Source: Cladocopium goreaui (taxonomy: Eukaryota; Sar; Dinophyceae; Suessiales; Symbiodiniaceae). Taken from it: a DNA stretch of 64,000 nucleotides. The DNA lies in assembly GCA_947184155.2 (NCBI GenBank), contig CAMXCT020000453.1, positions 82,227-146,226 on the forward strand. Reading direction: 5' to 3'. Under the pieces are notes generated by a model. The model saw only the letters and a program-made list of their open reading frames with translations, did not search any database and was not told the origin of the DNA. The position numbers were made by a program, and so were the translations under genes. Below, in pieces: positions 11,609 to 21,376 of this stretch (position 1 is the first letter of the stretch; each line of letters begins with the position of its first letter).

Positions 11609-11620
11609 GCTCCGCTACCA
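11609..11620 (-). promoter_or_regulatory. Primer-binding site of element B
   Basis: On the minus strand TGGTAGCGGAGC follows CTTCAAG, the presumed end of the 5' LTR. The first 12 bases equal those of the site of element A. The LTR would extend rightwards from 11621. Confidence 0.65.
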
Positions 11621-11827
11621 CTTGAAGAGGGGCAATAGCGTCCTAGGATCAGCTAGAGCGTCTTCCCAGGCTGCCAGCACTAGTTTTCCTCTGTCGGCCA
11701 ATAGCCAGTCAGTGCAGCGCCTAGGCTACAAGCTATACCTCTATATCTCTCTCTTGAGCCTTGACAGCGTATATAAACTGTGCTCAATACTCATGCTATG
11801 CCCTGGTAAGGTGAAGTCCAAAAATAG
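11621..11827 (-). other. Putative 5' LTR remnant of element B
   Basis: This 200-bp stretch lies between the primer-binding site and the right-hand G-rich tandem repeat. On the minus strand it contains a TATA-like phrase (TTTATATACGC, about 11767-11777). No second copy was found at the left end, so calling it an LTR rests on position only. Confidence 0.35.
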
Positions 11828-12175
11828 CGGGGGTTAGGGCTCACGACTGTTGATGCTTCAGGGTGTGAGAATGTTTCTTATCATGTGCCAATCCAGGAAA
11901 AAACAATGGTTCTACCTTTTAGGCTTTTGGGGGTGGGGGGGTGGTTTAGGGTTCACATCATGTGCCAAAACTGGCAGTAACAATGGTTCTATCTTTTAGG
12001 CTTTTGGGGGGGTGGGGGGGGTTGGGTTCACGACTGTTGGTGCTTCAGGGTGTTAGAATGTTTCTTATCATGTGCCAGTCCAGATAATAACAATGGTTCT
12101 ACTTTTAGGCTTTTGGCGGGGTGGGGGGGTGGTTTAAGGTTCACATCATGCGCCAAAACCGACAGTAACAATGGT
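11828..12175. repeat. G-rich degenerate tandem repeat, right copy
   Basis: About three units of the same family as 475-1000, in the same orientation, including GGGTTAGGGCTCACGACTG, TTTCTTATCATGTGCCAATCC and AACAATGGTTCTACC with G-runs. It continues directly from the outer end of element B. Confidence 0.75.
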
Positions 12176-12433
12176 GCGCTGAAAAGAACATGTGAGACAG
12201 TGCAAGCCAATGACATACCTTAACTGGCACCTTTGCATGTGTGCGACCAAGGTGAATGTCATGCAAGTAGCAACCTCCAAACTCAATTGAAGGCAAGCAG
12301 CACGGCAAGACAAGACAACGGACAAAGCAGAGAAGCAAGCCAACCCCAAGAAACCCAAAGGACAGCAAAAGACACGGACAAGAAGACACGGCAGGACAGC
12401 ACAAGCCTTAACTCCCCCACCTTCCCGGTAGCT

Positions 12434-12815
12434 CATGATGATGATGATGATGGCGATGATGATGATGATGATGATGATGATAATAATGGTGATGTGATAT
12501 ATATATATTATATATATATATGTGTGTGTCGTTGTTGGTAGTAATGGTGATGGTGATGGTGATGATGATGACGATGATGATGATGATGACGACGACGACG
12601 CCAGAGAAGAAGAAGAGAAAGAAGAAGAAGAAGAAGAGGAAGAAGAAGAAGAAGAGGAAGAAGAAGAAGCATGATGATGATGATGAGGAGGAGGAGGACG
12701 AAGAAGAAGTAGAAGGAAGAAGAAGAAGAAGAAGAAGCATGACGATGATGATTATGATGATGATGACGACGACGACGATGATGATTATGATGTCATATAT
12801 ATATATATATGTTTG
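12434..12815. repeat. Microsatellite cluster (GAT)n, (TA)n, (GAA)n
   Basis: Two (GAT/GAC)n stretches and two TA/TG stretches surround a (GAA/GAG)n core near 12605-12740. The arrangement is roughly mirror-like: GAT, TA, GAT, GAA, GAT, TA. Long Asp, Glu, Lys or Ser frames across it are by-products of the repeats. Confidence 0.9.
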
Positions 12816-13159
12816 ACTGGTTCTCTCAGTTGGCCGCACATGCAAAAGAGCACCTTTTACTTGCCCAGCTCGTTGAGCTATGTGAGAAGTAGCTGACAAG
12901 CAACTGCATCTTTGGTTGGAGCAGCTGCTACACATGAGAAAAGGAGTCCCAAAAGAAGGTGGCAGCGGCGTAAACTCCATCTTTGCAGTGCGCTCATCCA
13001 CTCCTCGCACGGGCCCAAAGCCACAGGCTTGCGCAACGTTGTCACAATCGCTCTTGGCTCAGGAGCAGCAAAAAGGGCATGCATTACGAGTTGCACCTCG
13101 AAAGAACAGGAGGGGAGCTGCACTGGCCACGCATTGACGGGCATCATCGGGCAGTTCAC
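12816..13159. other. Flank of the DIRS-like element
   Basis: No gene or repeat was recognised. It lies between the microsatellite cluster and the C-terminal end of the tyrosine recombinase. Any terminal or internal complementary repeats of the DIRS-like element should lie here and right of 19,460, but none was seen. Confidence 0.3.
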
Positions 13160-13936
13160 TCACGACTGTGGACGCCGCAGGTAGGACTCAAGAGTCTGTA
13201 AATGTTTGATCCGCATACGCCAGAGAAGCGTGGGCAGGCTGACACCGCTTTGAAAGGCGTAGACACAACCTCCGCCTCGAACACCGCCAGGAGTCAAGCC
13301 AAAAGACTTTGGTATTCGCAGCGCTGCCAGTATCATATCCCAACGCCGGCGAAAGGCGCTAGGTGAGCAGTCAAACCGTTCACTTCCACTAGCCGCACCA
13401 AAGGCACTGTCCAGAAAACGCACTGCTTCAGGTTCGTGAACCGACAAATGCTGGGTCCGACCACCGCCTCAGAATCTTGTCTTTGGCTTGACAATCTTCA
13501 GGTAGGCGACTTTATCGTCGTCACTCAGCATATCTCTCCAGGCCTGGCTATGCCTAAAAAGCCAAGCACAAGTATTCCAGAAAAACGCTTCCATGGCCAT
13601 CCAAGAGCCACTGCTAGCATTGCACGGAAGATTGCAAACGGCAAGGGTGTTCTGTGAACCGTCGGTTCCATCATCTCCCACTTGCTCACCATGGTCCAGC
13701 ACAGTCCCATGTGAGGCTAGAAAACCTGCACAAACTTTGTCCTGGATTTCCAAAGTCCTCGGCCCTACCAGTGGAACATCAGCAAGCAGGCCTTCCCGAA
13801 GACCAGAGCGCGGCCTTCTAGGTCCCTCTCCAATTCTGCCAAAGCCAGCTCGCGCACACTGAGCCGGGTCAAAAGGCCTGTTCTCAGCAACCAGGTTGGT
13901 TTTGTAAAGCAAAGCCAAAGCCACTGCATCAGCCAC
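13160..13936 (-). pseudogene. Tyrosine recombinase of the DIRS-like element
   Basis: The C-terminal part shows AFRRRWDMILAAL, LTPGGVRGGG and LWRMRIKHLQTLESYL, which place a catalytic Arg (in VRGG), a second basic residue (in WRMR) and the nucleophilic Tyr (in LESYL). The N-terminal part has GFLGIARPGEIC, the usual first-Arg region (RPGE), in a different frame near 13530-13565, followed in the main frame by VAYLKIVKPKTRF. A TGA at 13469-13471 then interrupts this frame, which continues openly into GGGRTQH. So one frameshift and one stop break it. Its role is integration of circular cDNA by site-specific recombination. Confidence 0.8.
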
Positions 13937-14035
13937 ACCATCAAGGTAACTTTGAGCGACTCTAGTCCAAGACGCTTGATGCTTTTTCGACCTACCTTGC
14001 AGCAGCGGATGAGCTTTACAACCTTTGCACAGGGT

Positions 14036-14671
14036 TCAGAAACCTCCTAGCACCGTGTTGCTAATGAACTTTGTTCGCTTTCGCCACTTTGTCCCGTAGC
14101 GACAATAGTCCACTATCCAAGGCCTTAACTCACTCCAGCGCTCCAAAACTAATTTCCATTCAGGCAAACGAAACATCCAGGAGGCATGGGGGTTTTCAAA
14201 CCAAGCTGCCAGGCCTTCATGTAAAGCTGCCTCGATGATGCTGAAAAACCAAATAGCCATCTGATTGCCAGCAGTCACCTTCGCCTGCATATTGCTGCTG
14301 AGGCCACTCTTTCCATACGGCTCTGTGGCGCTGCGGACTGGTGGTCGCACGGCCATAGAAAAACAACTGCACACCGGCCCTCCTCCCACTCCTATGAAGC
14401 ATCCCAATCTGATCAAGTTCAGAAGCTTGCGCCGGAATACAGGATCATCTAAATCTTCATTGGGAGTCCGCGGTAGGTCAAAGGTAAGGCTCCAGGTGCA
14501 GCTCCTTGCTGCGAGCCGTTGCGCGACGCCGCATTCTCCAGAAAAAAGGTCTAAAACGCCGGCCCTTCGCGGTGGCCAAGAAACTCCGGAGCTCGCAACC
14601 ACTTGGTCTAGAGGAAACTCTGTCAAGGCTTCTTTGGCCTCGGCTGTCAGCAAAGGCGCTAGCCTTCTCAT
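14036..14671 (-). pseudogene. Methyltransferase-like domain of the DIRS-like element
   Basis: The frame has 211 codons, with the SAM-binding motif VLDLFSGECGVA (residues 39-50), a catalytic-loop-like GGPVCSCFS (97-105), FENPHASW (158-165) and DYCRYGTKWRKRT (188-200). The motif order resembles cytosine-C5-type methyltransferases (DLFSG, PC..FS, ENP) and matches the methyltransferase module found in DIRS-type elements between RNase H and recombinase. A Val inserted before the Cys (P-V-C) is unusual. The module itself is uninterrupted but out of frame with its neighbours. Its target (DNA or RNA, self or host) is unknown. Confidence 0.7.
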
Positions 14672-14691
14672 GCGCTGCTTTGATTTGGGCT

Positions 14692-15173
14692 CTAGAACCT
14701 TTCTCTCAGCTTGCCCAGTTCTGTCACCTGTGTCTTTTGAACTGCCCTTCTAAGAGCCGCCCACCTAGCACCTTGCTGGCTCAACTTCACAAAGCTCGCT
14801 CTGCCTCCGAGAGGGACCCCGACCGCACTTCGCAGTCTCCTTGCGGAGCTGCGCTGGGGTAGAAGAACTCGGCAAAGGTCCACGTAGCGGCTATCTCCTC
14901 CGAACGAGCTGGAGCAGGTGCGCAGGGGCTTTGCTCAGGGCCACTGCTTCTGCAGTCCTCAGCACTGTCTCTTTTAAAGTAGGCGGGCAAAGTGCCCGGT
15001 AGTGAAACACCTCCACACAGCTCAGTAAACTTTGGAAGCCCTGAAACGTGCTCGGCGTCAACCTTTTTCAAGCTCATGCCACTGCGGTAGCGCCCTGGTC
15101 GCGCCCCCAACTTCTTTGCCACGTGTGGGGTCATCAGCTCTGTTGCTGCTGGTGTTGTAATACATGAGGTCAA
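14692..15173 (-). pseudogene. Linker between RNase H and methyltransferase modules
   Basis: Two frames (14787-15173, then 14692-14883) hold Ala/Pro/Ser-rich and then basic sequence (SQQGARWAALRRAVQK) without a known domain. They join the end of the RNase H segment to the methyltransferase module and show at least two frame changes. Confidence 0.45.
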
Positions 15174-16947
15174 GGTAAGAATCGAGTGCTATCATCCAAG
15201 GAAGAGAGCGGCAAAGCTCTTCGTTGATGGCTGTTGAGCTAGATCGGGCTTTGGTAAGCGCTCCCAATGCAACTTCAGAGTCGGCTCCCAACAATATTCG
15301 CCGTGATGGCTTCCGCAGTCCCAGGAGCTTTTCTGTCCTGAGCACACCTCGCACTTCTCCGATATTGATGTGCCTCCGCCCGCGGCGCTCTCTTGCAAAA
15401 GGGAGCCTGTAAGTCAAAGACTCAGCCAATAGAGTCCAAAGCGCATTTGTCTTGTAGGGCTCTTCCCCTTCAGGCAACTCCTCGTCTTCTGGTAGTTCGC
15501 CATAGGCTTTCAGCAGGGCTCGACTAGGGCTAAGGAGTTTGGTCCAGACAGACTTCCTCAGACTGTGCCTCATGAGCTCCCTGCCGATCATGGGTGAGAT
15601 ATTGCAGTAAATGCCAGCCTCGCCCCAATTTGAAGCATCAGACGCCGCCACAACATCAGGGGCGGCAGCTCTCAAATTAGTCGCAGCTAAAGGCATGAGC
15701 ACGGCAATCATGAGCGGGTCACTTTTGCAACGCCCGCTGAGCACATAAATCTCATCCATTGCCGTGCCCCGGTAACTCTCAAAACAAGCATCAAGCAGCG
15801 CAAGAAACCTCCGCCGGAAAAGAAAGAGGGAAATCACTGAGCCCAGAATGATCTGCATGACGTTGCCACAGCAGTGGCCAGCTCTCACCAGGCGCAGGAT
15901 AAGCCCTGCCAACGGGATGGCTCGCTTCAAGGAGCCTTTGACTATACCCTCTTCTCCATCCAAATCAGCCCCCCAAAACGAGGCCTGCAGCTCATCTCTA
16001 AATGCCTTCTTTTTGTTTGGGATAAGCTTGACCTCCTCATAGGCGGCTTGCATCTTGTCAGCGCCACTAGCACCCTCACTTTCCCCGGCGACAAAGCTCC
16101 GCCGAGGAACCCTACTCAAGGCCACAAAATCATCTATCACCAAGCCAAACATTGTAGCACAGCGCGGCAGTGGTTTGTACATAGTGGTGCAGAGCCAAGC
16201 CCAAATGGCAGCTCTGCGCCAACTCAACTGCCTGAGAATCACCCATCGCAAGCGATCCCAAAGCTCCATACACGAAGCTGGAAGAAAGGTGCTCCGTTTT
16301 CAAGGCGCTGAGGTGCAGAAGTTCCTTTGGGTGCATGGCTCCAACCAAAACATTCCTCCGGCTCCGGGGCGAAGACGCATGAAAAAGGTAATAAAAATCC
16401 CTCAAGTCGTGGCCAGAGGAACAAAGCACCTCATCATCATCCAACGTCATCCTGCACAAAACTTCTGCCGACGCCAACGACCGGATCCACCGCTGGGGAG
16501 GCTCTTCAAGAAGGTCGAATCCAAGATGAGTCTGTCCTTCTCTAAGTCCTTGGCCACTGCAAATAAGCCAGATCCGAAACTGGGATTGGCTTCATGCGGC
16601 AGATGAACCCGCAGGCGTCCTGAAGCATCTAACAAGCTGAACAGTTTCACCGTCTCACTCTGGCTGCAGTGAATCCTCAACTTGGGCGGTCGAACCAAAC
16701 AGTCGGCCGGGCCCATCCTGCAGCTCAAGGGATCTGTAAAGATCTGCTTGCTGAGAGCGTCCAGGTATGGTGTCGGGTCAAAGGCTGGCGACCCAACAAA
16801 ACTCAATCTGGAGGCATCCACCTGCTTGAAAGTGCTGAAGCCGGGCGTCTTCAAAAATTGCCCTGTAGATGGAGGCATGCTGACGGGCTTTCCAGGTTTA
16901 TCTTCCTGCTGTGGGGAACAAAATGCTTCGCTAGAGCATCTGCACAC
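15058..16947 (-). pseudogene. Reverse transcriptase and RNase H of the DIRS-like element
   Basis: Three frames overlap. 16447-16947 holds the N-terminal RT phrase LFAVAKDLEKDRLILDS. 16130-16477 holds SSGHDLRDFYYLF and LGSLAMGDSQAVELAQ. 15058-16269 holds the catalytic GLVIDDFVALS (residues 42-52) and RNase H with Asp in AASDAS, Glu in GEVRG, Asp in LLGADSEVAL and the last Asp in NRADDPTR. Frameshifts lie near 16,465 and 16,185. The enzyme would copy the element's RNA and remove the template; as written it cannot be made in one piece. Confidence 0.8.
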
Positions 16948-17464
16948 TTCATGAGCTCGGTCAGACTGGCTTCCAGGCTCTCAACTTTGCCAGAAGTTCT
17001 GCCCATGACCTCAGGAGTGATATGTGAGACCTCCGTCCAAGCTCTCAGAAACTTTTCTATCCTTCCGACAGCTTCCCATTGACTTTTTGTCAGCCGCTTC
17101 TGCCCTCCAAACGCATCACCAACACTCTTGCTACGTTGCATGAAGAGGAAGTTCAAAACGATGACAACCACCACAACCCCTTCTTCAGTGCGCCACGGGC
17201 ATCTTCCGCTCTGTGCTTCTTTTGAAAAACCTCAGGGTAAGGCAGCGGCAAGGGAAAGATCTCTGAGGAGCCTGTCACCTCCCCACTGGAAGGCGCAAAA
17301 TGCCAGGCAAGCAAACTTCTCGAAAAAGCTCCTAGGCGACAGCGACCTTTTAGTAGATGCCGCAGGAGGCTATATATGCAGAACACCACATCCACTGACT
17401 GTAGAAGCCGCACTTCCAGGGGCATGAATTCGCGAAGACCGGTGCAAATCTGCTTCAATCCCAC
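16851..17464 (-). pseudogene. Pre-RT region of the DIRS-like element
   Basis: Two frames (17153-17464 and 16851-17174) connect the Gag-like part to the RT. They include VVVIVLNFLFMQ and a helical stretch ending before the RT N-terminus. No enzyme motif is seen. The direction and spacing agree with one polyprotein. Confidence 0.45.
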
Positions 17465-19460
17465 CTGAGCCGGCCCCCTCAGGCAGGTTCATAGGCTCCA
17501 TCACGCATGGCTCGAGCTCCCGGCCTCCTGACCGGAGCTTTCTTGGCCTTTCTTGCCTCGATCGGCCTTCTCTTTGGCCTTCGGCTTCGCCTTTGCTTTT
17601 GGCTCTGCATTGCTGCTGTCGGCTATTTTTTTTGGCCGCCCCTTTTCCACTCCCCAGCTTCTTCTTGGCATCCACAAATGAATCCACCTCCCGCAAATGC
17701 CCCAAGAAGATCTCCGCCCACCTGTGGTCGTAGATCACGCCGTGCCGCAATTCCAAGGGGCCTGGAATCTGATGCTGGGCAAACGCTTGATATGGAGGTG
17801 GGGCCTCCAGCAGGGCGACATTTGACACCACCCAGTTTCTGGCATCGATGCTGGCCTGGTCTGCTGCAGCAATCAGGAGCCCGCAGCGAGCTCGTGCTTC
17901 CGCCACCCGCCCCGCAATCAGGGCATCCCATATGCCGGCAACTTGCCAACACCATCTCACGTGGTTGTGGCAGCCATCCTCGGATGGTCGCTCCGGCACA
18001 CATTGGTTCGCCGGAGGTCAGGGCGTTGGCGAGGCAGTTCGTCCAACGGGCAGGACTTTGACTTCAAAATTGCATTCATCTCCCTGAGGTGCTCTACTGG
18101 GATACCGGCAGCCAGGGCTGACTGCACCACTTCCGGGCCAAACCCTGACAACCCGGCCTCTGCACCTTGGCCGCTTGTGGAGGCTGCCACGGCCTTCTGT
18201 GTGGGAGGATCTGGCTTTGGAGGTAGAGGTCGGGCCAGGGGCAGATCCAACCTGAGCCCCGATCAACTGCTGTAGGCTTCGCTGAATCTCTGAAGCCTCT
18301 GCTCGCTCATCTCTGTAGCGGCAGGGGGACACTCTGGAACTCCATCCGGCAGCCCTTCGTCCGCCGTGCTGAAGGCAAAATGCGCCTGCGCCACTTCCAC
18401 CAGAGCCGGGCCATAAGGAAGCAGAGTTGCATGCCCCTCTGGCGTGAACGTGTGGCCGATGTCCTCTTCGGAGACGTAGTCCACGTCGGGTTCCAAAACT
18501 GGATGAAGAAGCCCAAACCATACTTTGATGTCAAGGCTCTCAAAGCCGGCAAGCTGGCGGCTTTCAAGGCCGCAAGTTGCGACCGAGCACAAAATAGTAG
18601 GCTTCGCAAGAGCTCGAGGAGACAAGAGCCGCCGGGCAATTGTTTTATGCTAGACTGCTTCAAGAACTGCGACCAAAAGCCTCCCCTCAATCTCTGCCAC
18701 TGCAACAGCTGAAACCAAAATTCCACTCTCAGGCAATGCAAGGCGTCCGACTCGGTAATGATGGTCAACCGAGCCGTCAGCCTGAGCAACCAAAAAGTCT
18801 CTGGGCCCGAGAGCTGTTGGATCCGGCCCTTCGTCTTCGTGAAACCCCGGGTCGGAGAGGGCTTCACCGTCAATGGATGGCTCACTCATTGGAACTCGCT
18901 AGGCCACTGCAGGCCTGCGGCACTCACAACAATGGATGCCTCCCCGTAGGAGGGTACCCCCTCAAAAACTGAATCCACCCAACTGCCGTTCTTGTAGCAC
19001 AAGGCCTTCACCTTCGAAAAGCTTTGACCACCTTCGAAAAGCTTTGACCACAATGCAGACTCGATTCCGGAGAGCCCGAATCTTGTTGCGTCCTGATTCG
19101 CCTCGATGTTCTCCCTGAAGACTTCGCTTCAAGAAAGCTCCGATCTCACGTGCCACCGTCTTGCGGAACTCCCAAGTGTAGGGTCCCGAAGGATCACTAG
19201 GCGGATCCTCCACTGGAGGCTCAGCTGAGGCCCGTTGGAGTCGGCGCTGCAGATGGTGCAGACGCAGCTCCCACACCACTCACCACCTCAAAGGACTGAG
19301 AAGAGATGCTGGCAGAAAAAGAATCTTGCAGATCACTCAACTGGTCACCCTGTTGATCAACCCTCAAAGTCAACCTCCGCAGCTCGTCTCTCAAAGACCT
19401 AACCTCTTCACGCAGCCTGCCCTCACTGTCAATGTTCGGAGAAGCAGCCCCACGGCTCAT
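17370..19460 (-). pseudogene. Gag-like region of the DIRS-like element
   Basis: The start is probably the ATG at 19460, followed by a Leu/Arg/Asp-rich coiled-coil (LREEVRSLRDELRRLTLRV) and the phrase SQSFEVVSGV. The text then passes through several frames (18962-19279, 18650-18889, 18263-18625, 17957-18250) to 17370-17999, which has WQVAGIWDALIAGRVAEAR and a Lys/Gln/Arg-rich stretch. A 20-bp tandem duplication (19011-19030 and 19031-19050) lies inside and would itself shift the frame. Function by analogy: RNA packaging. Confidence 0.6.
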
Positions 19461-20187
19461 GCAATCACCTTATGCAAGGGCCTAGATGAATCCCTAGGCT
19501 GGCGCCCTGTTCTGCGCTCATGAGCAAAAGCACTGAGCACAAAGCGCCTCCACCGTTGACGCGCAAGGGTGAGACAATCAATCACTGGCCCTAACAGAGC
19601 TCCAGACACCTGTCAGGAAAGTCCAGAAAGGGATGTCCTCAAGGTCAATGTGGGGGCACTCAACAGGCAGTGGCAGTGATGGCACCTCAATAGGATGGTG
19701 ATAGTCCTGAATCAAATTGCGTAAGAAGGCAAAGATTAAGGTGGAAGCAACCCCTGAGGCAGACCCAACTGCTAACGGCCGTTCCATACGCTTGAGTCAG
19801 AAGCTGCCCACACGTTCATCAGTAAAACATGCGTACATATATATATATATATATATGGCCTTGGATGGTGATGAAGATCATGATGATCAGGCGCGTTACA
19901 AAGCGAGGGCCTTTCCGCCGCCCAACACAGGAGGTCCTTCAAGCAGGTCCAAAAGCTTCAGAAAGCTCCAGAACACACAAGCATGAAGGGCCTTCACGTC
20001 TGACTCTATCCTTCACACTCTTTTACGAACGCCGGGACGTCTTAAGAAGTGACCTTTGGCGCAAACTCGCAAGCGGATTGCAGCGGAATTCGCGCGCCAT
20101 CCAGGTTGTATGTCAACAGGTCGTTCGCAATTGGAGTTCTGGAGGTAATTATGCGATATTGCAAACAATTTAATATATATATATATA

Positions 20188-20219
<32 letters not shown>

Positions 20220-20608
20220 CATTCACCAACCCTTCTACTGAACAATTTCAACATATTTCACCTCTCTTTTAAAAGCACTGACCTGCTGCTGGTCTGGTGA
20301 GACACAGAAAAATTGCACTCCGCACCCCTCTCCTGCTTCCACCAACATCTGCGGGAACGCAGCCGGACGATTGTCAAGAGAACTTCGAAAACGTCTTTTT
20401 TGGATGGCACCATTCGCACATTCAAAAAAAAGGCATACCCTTACATGGCACCCCAGAAGGCTGTCAGCCTTCAGGTCATCTGTCCGACATCACGTTGAGG
20501 GGAAGGACCACCATGGTGATACGTGCAAGAACGTGCAACTTCAACAGCCCAGGCATTATGACAAAAGTCTCGCACGCCGAAGAACATACAGTAATCAAAT
20601 AATGTAAA
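19461..20608. other. Non-coding stretch with two microsatellites
   Basis: No gene was recognised. It holds a TA run near 19836-19857 and a TA-to-(TCTA)n run at 20171-20219. Confidence 0.4.
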
Positions 20609-21175
20609 CTATATATAGTTTTTAAAAACCATAAGTCTGCTGAAATAGTCTAGTCGAACAACATAGATACAGTAAACTAGAAGTCTGAACTTGACAAAAA
20701 TGACTGGGCTGTGTGACTTGACCGAAATCGGCCACGGAGCTGGAGGCCGTACCATGTACTCAAAGCCATCCTCTGTCACTCGGGATACTCGGGCACTTGG
20801 CGCATCACTCCTGACCTGTCGCCACCCGAGCTCCGTGAACTCGGACACGGACCTGACTATGTGAGCAAATACAGCATGATACAATCTATGATACAGCTCA
20901 CGTAGGCTCACATAGGCTCACAGCTCACCTTGCTGTGCTCAAAGCCCAGGGAAAAGATGGAAAAGTTAAAGAAATGGCTTGAATTTGCAGTTCATGCCGA
21001 AGTGCCTTGAGAACGGAACCCGCCACCTGATGGGTTCGAAGCGCAAGAGATTTACACTTGCTCTTTGATCCATGTGAAAGGTCGGCCCAAAGACAAAGAT
21101 GGGCAAAGAAAGGACATCACTTCTTCAATGTAAGATGATTTAGAATGATTTAGATTCAAATGATTTGCTGATTTG
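20609..21175. other. Unassigned stretch, one weak exon-like frame
   Basis: On the minus strand, 20700-20860 reads as SVSEFTELGWRQVRSD and GFEYMVRPPAPWP, which looks coding in composition. No family was recognised and no splice sites were fixed. The short phrase GGCTCAC is repeated near 20897-20925. Confidence 0.25.
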
Positions 21176-21376
21176 CTAATTCCTAGCCTTGTTCCCGCTT
21201 GTATCCTCCAAGTCCAGCTCATCTTCAAAACCTTCGATGCCATGATCAAATGGAAATGAAATTGAAATGAAACCGTCAACGAAATCTTTCGACACAACAA
21301 AGGCACACCAACCGGAGCCCATACCTGCTGGGAGCATGCGATCAAAGTCAAGGTTAGTTCTTGCAATGAAGGCCAT
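21176..21376 (-). CDS. Exon-like segment of an unrecognised host gene
   Basis: The minus strand reads FIARTNLDFDRMLPAG, then a hydrophobic FPFDHGIEGF and an acidic FEDELDLEDTSGNK. It has the balanced composition of real protein. Possible splice signals fit dinoflagellate usage: CATCGAAG before GTTTTGAAG, and ACAAG followed by GCTAGG, a GC-type donor. The start at 21376 is only the first Met of the frame. No homologue is recalled. It may form one gene with other minus-strand exons to the right. Confidence 0.3.
   Translation of the reverse strand: MAFIARTNLDFDRMLPAGMGSGWCAFVVSKDFVDGFISISFPFDHGIEGFEDELDLEDTSGNKARN

Larger units (their letters stand above)
7761..11620 (-). mobile_element. Element B: decayed Copia-type LTR retrotransposon (minus strand)
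   Basis: Read from right to left, the element has a primer-binding site (11609-11620), a Gag core, a Lys/Gly-rich tail, a linker invaded by simple repeats, a protease-like segment, a basic linker and the start of the integrase. It stops within the integrase N-terminal region, so integrase core, reverse transcriptase and RNase H are missing. It is the closest relative of element A in this window and points towards it. Confidence 0.75.
13160..19460 (-). mobile_element. DIRS-like (tyrosine-recombinase) retrotransposon, degenerate
   Basis: From right to left on the minus strand the order is Gag-like, reverse transcriptase, RNase H, methyltransferase-like and tyrosine recombinase, the order known for DIRS1-type elements. 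A tyrosine recombinase in place of a DDE integrase, and no LTR pair, fit this class. Each module is recognisable, but every junction between modules and several modules themselves are frameshifted, so the copy is dead. The limits are those of the coding homology. Confidence 0.8.

Noticed and set aside
1-12175. LTR pair for elements A and B made of the G-rich repeats
   Set aside because: The repeats are tandem, have the same orientation on both sides of oppositely oriented elements, and lie outside the primer-binding sites by unequal distances.
12408-13010. 200-codon minus-strand frame with Ser, Phe, Ile and His runs
   Set aside because: Generated by (GAT)n, (GAA)n and TA microsatellites; no non-repetitive protein sequence remains.
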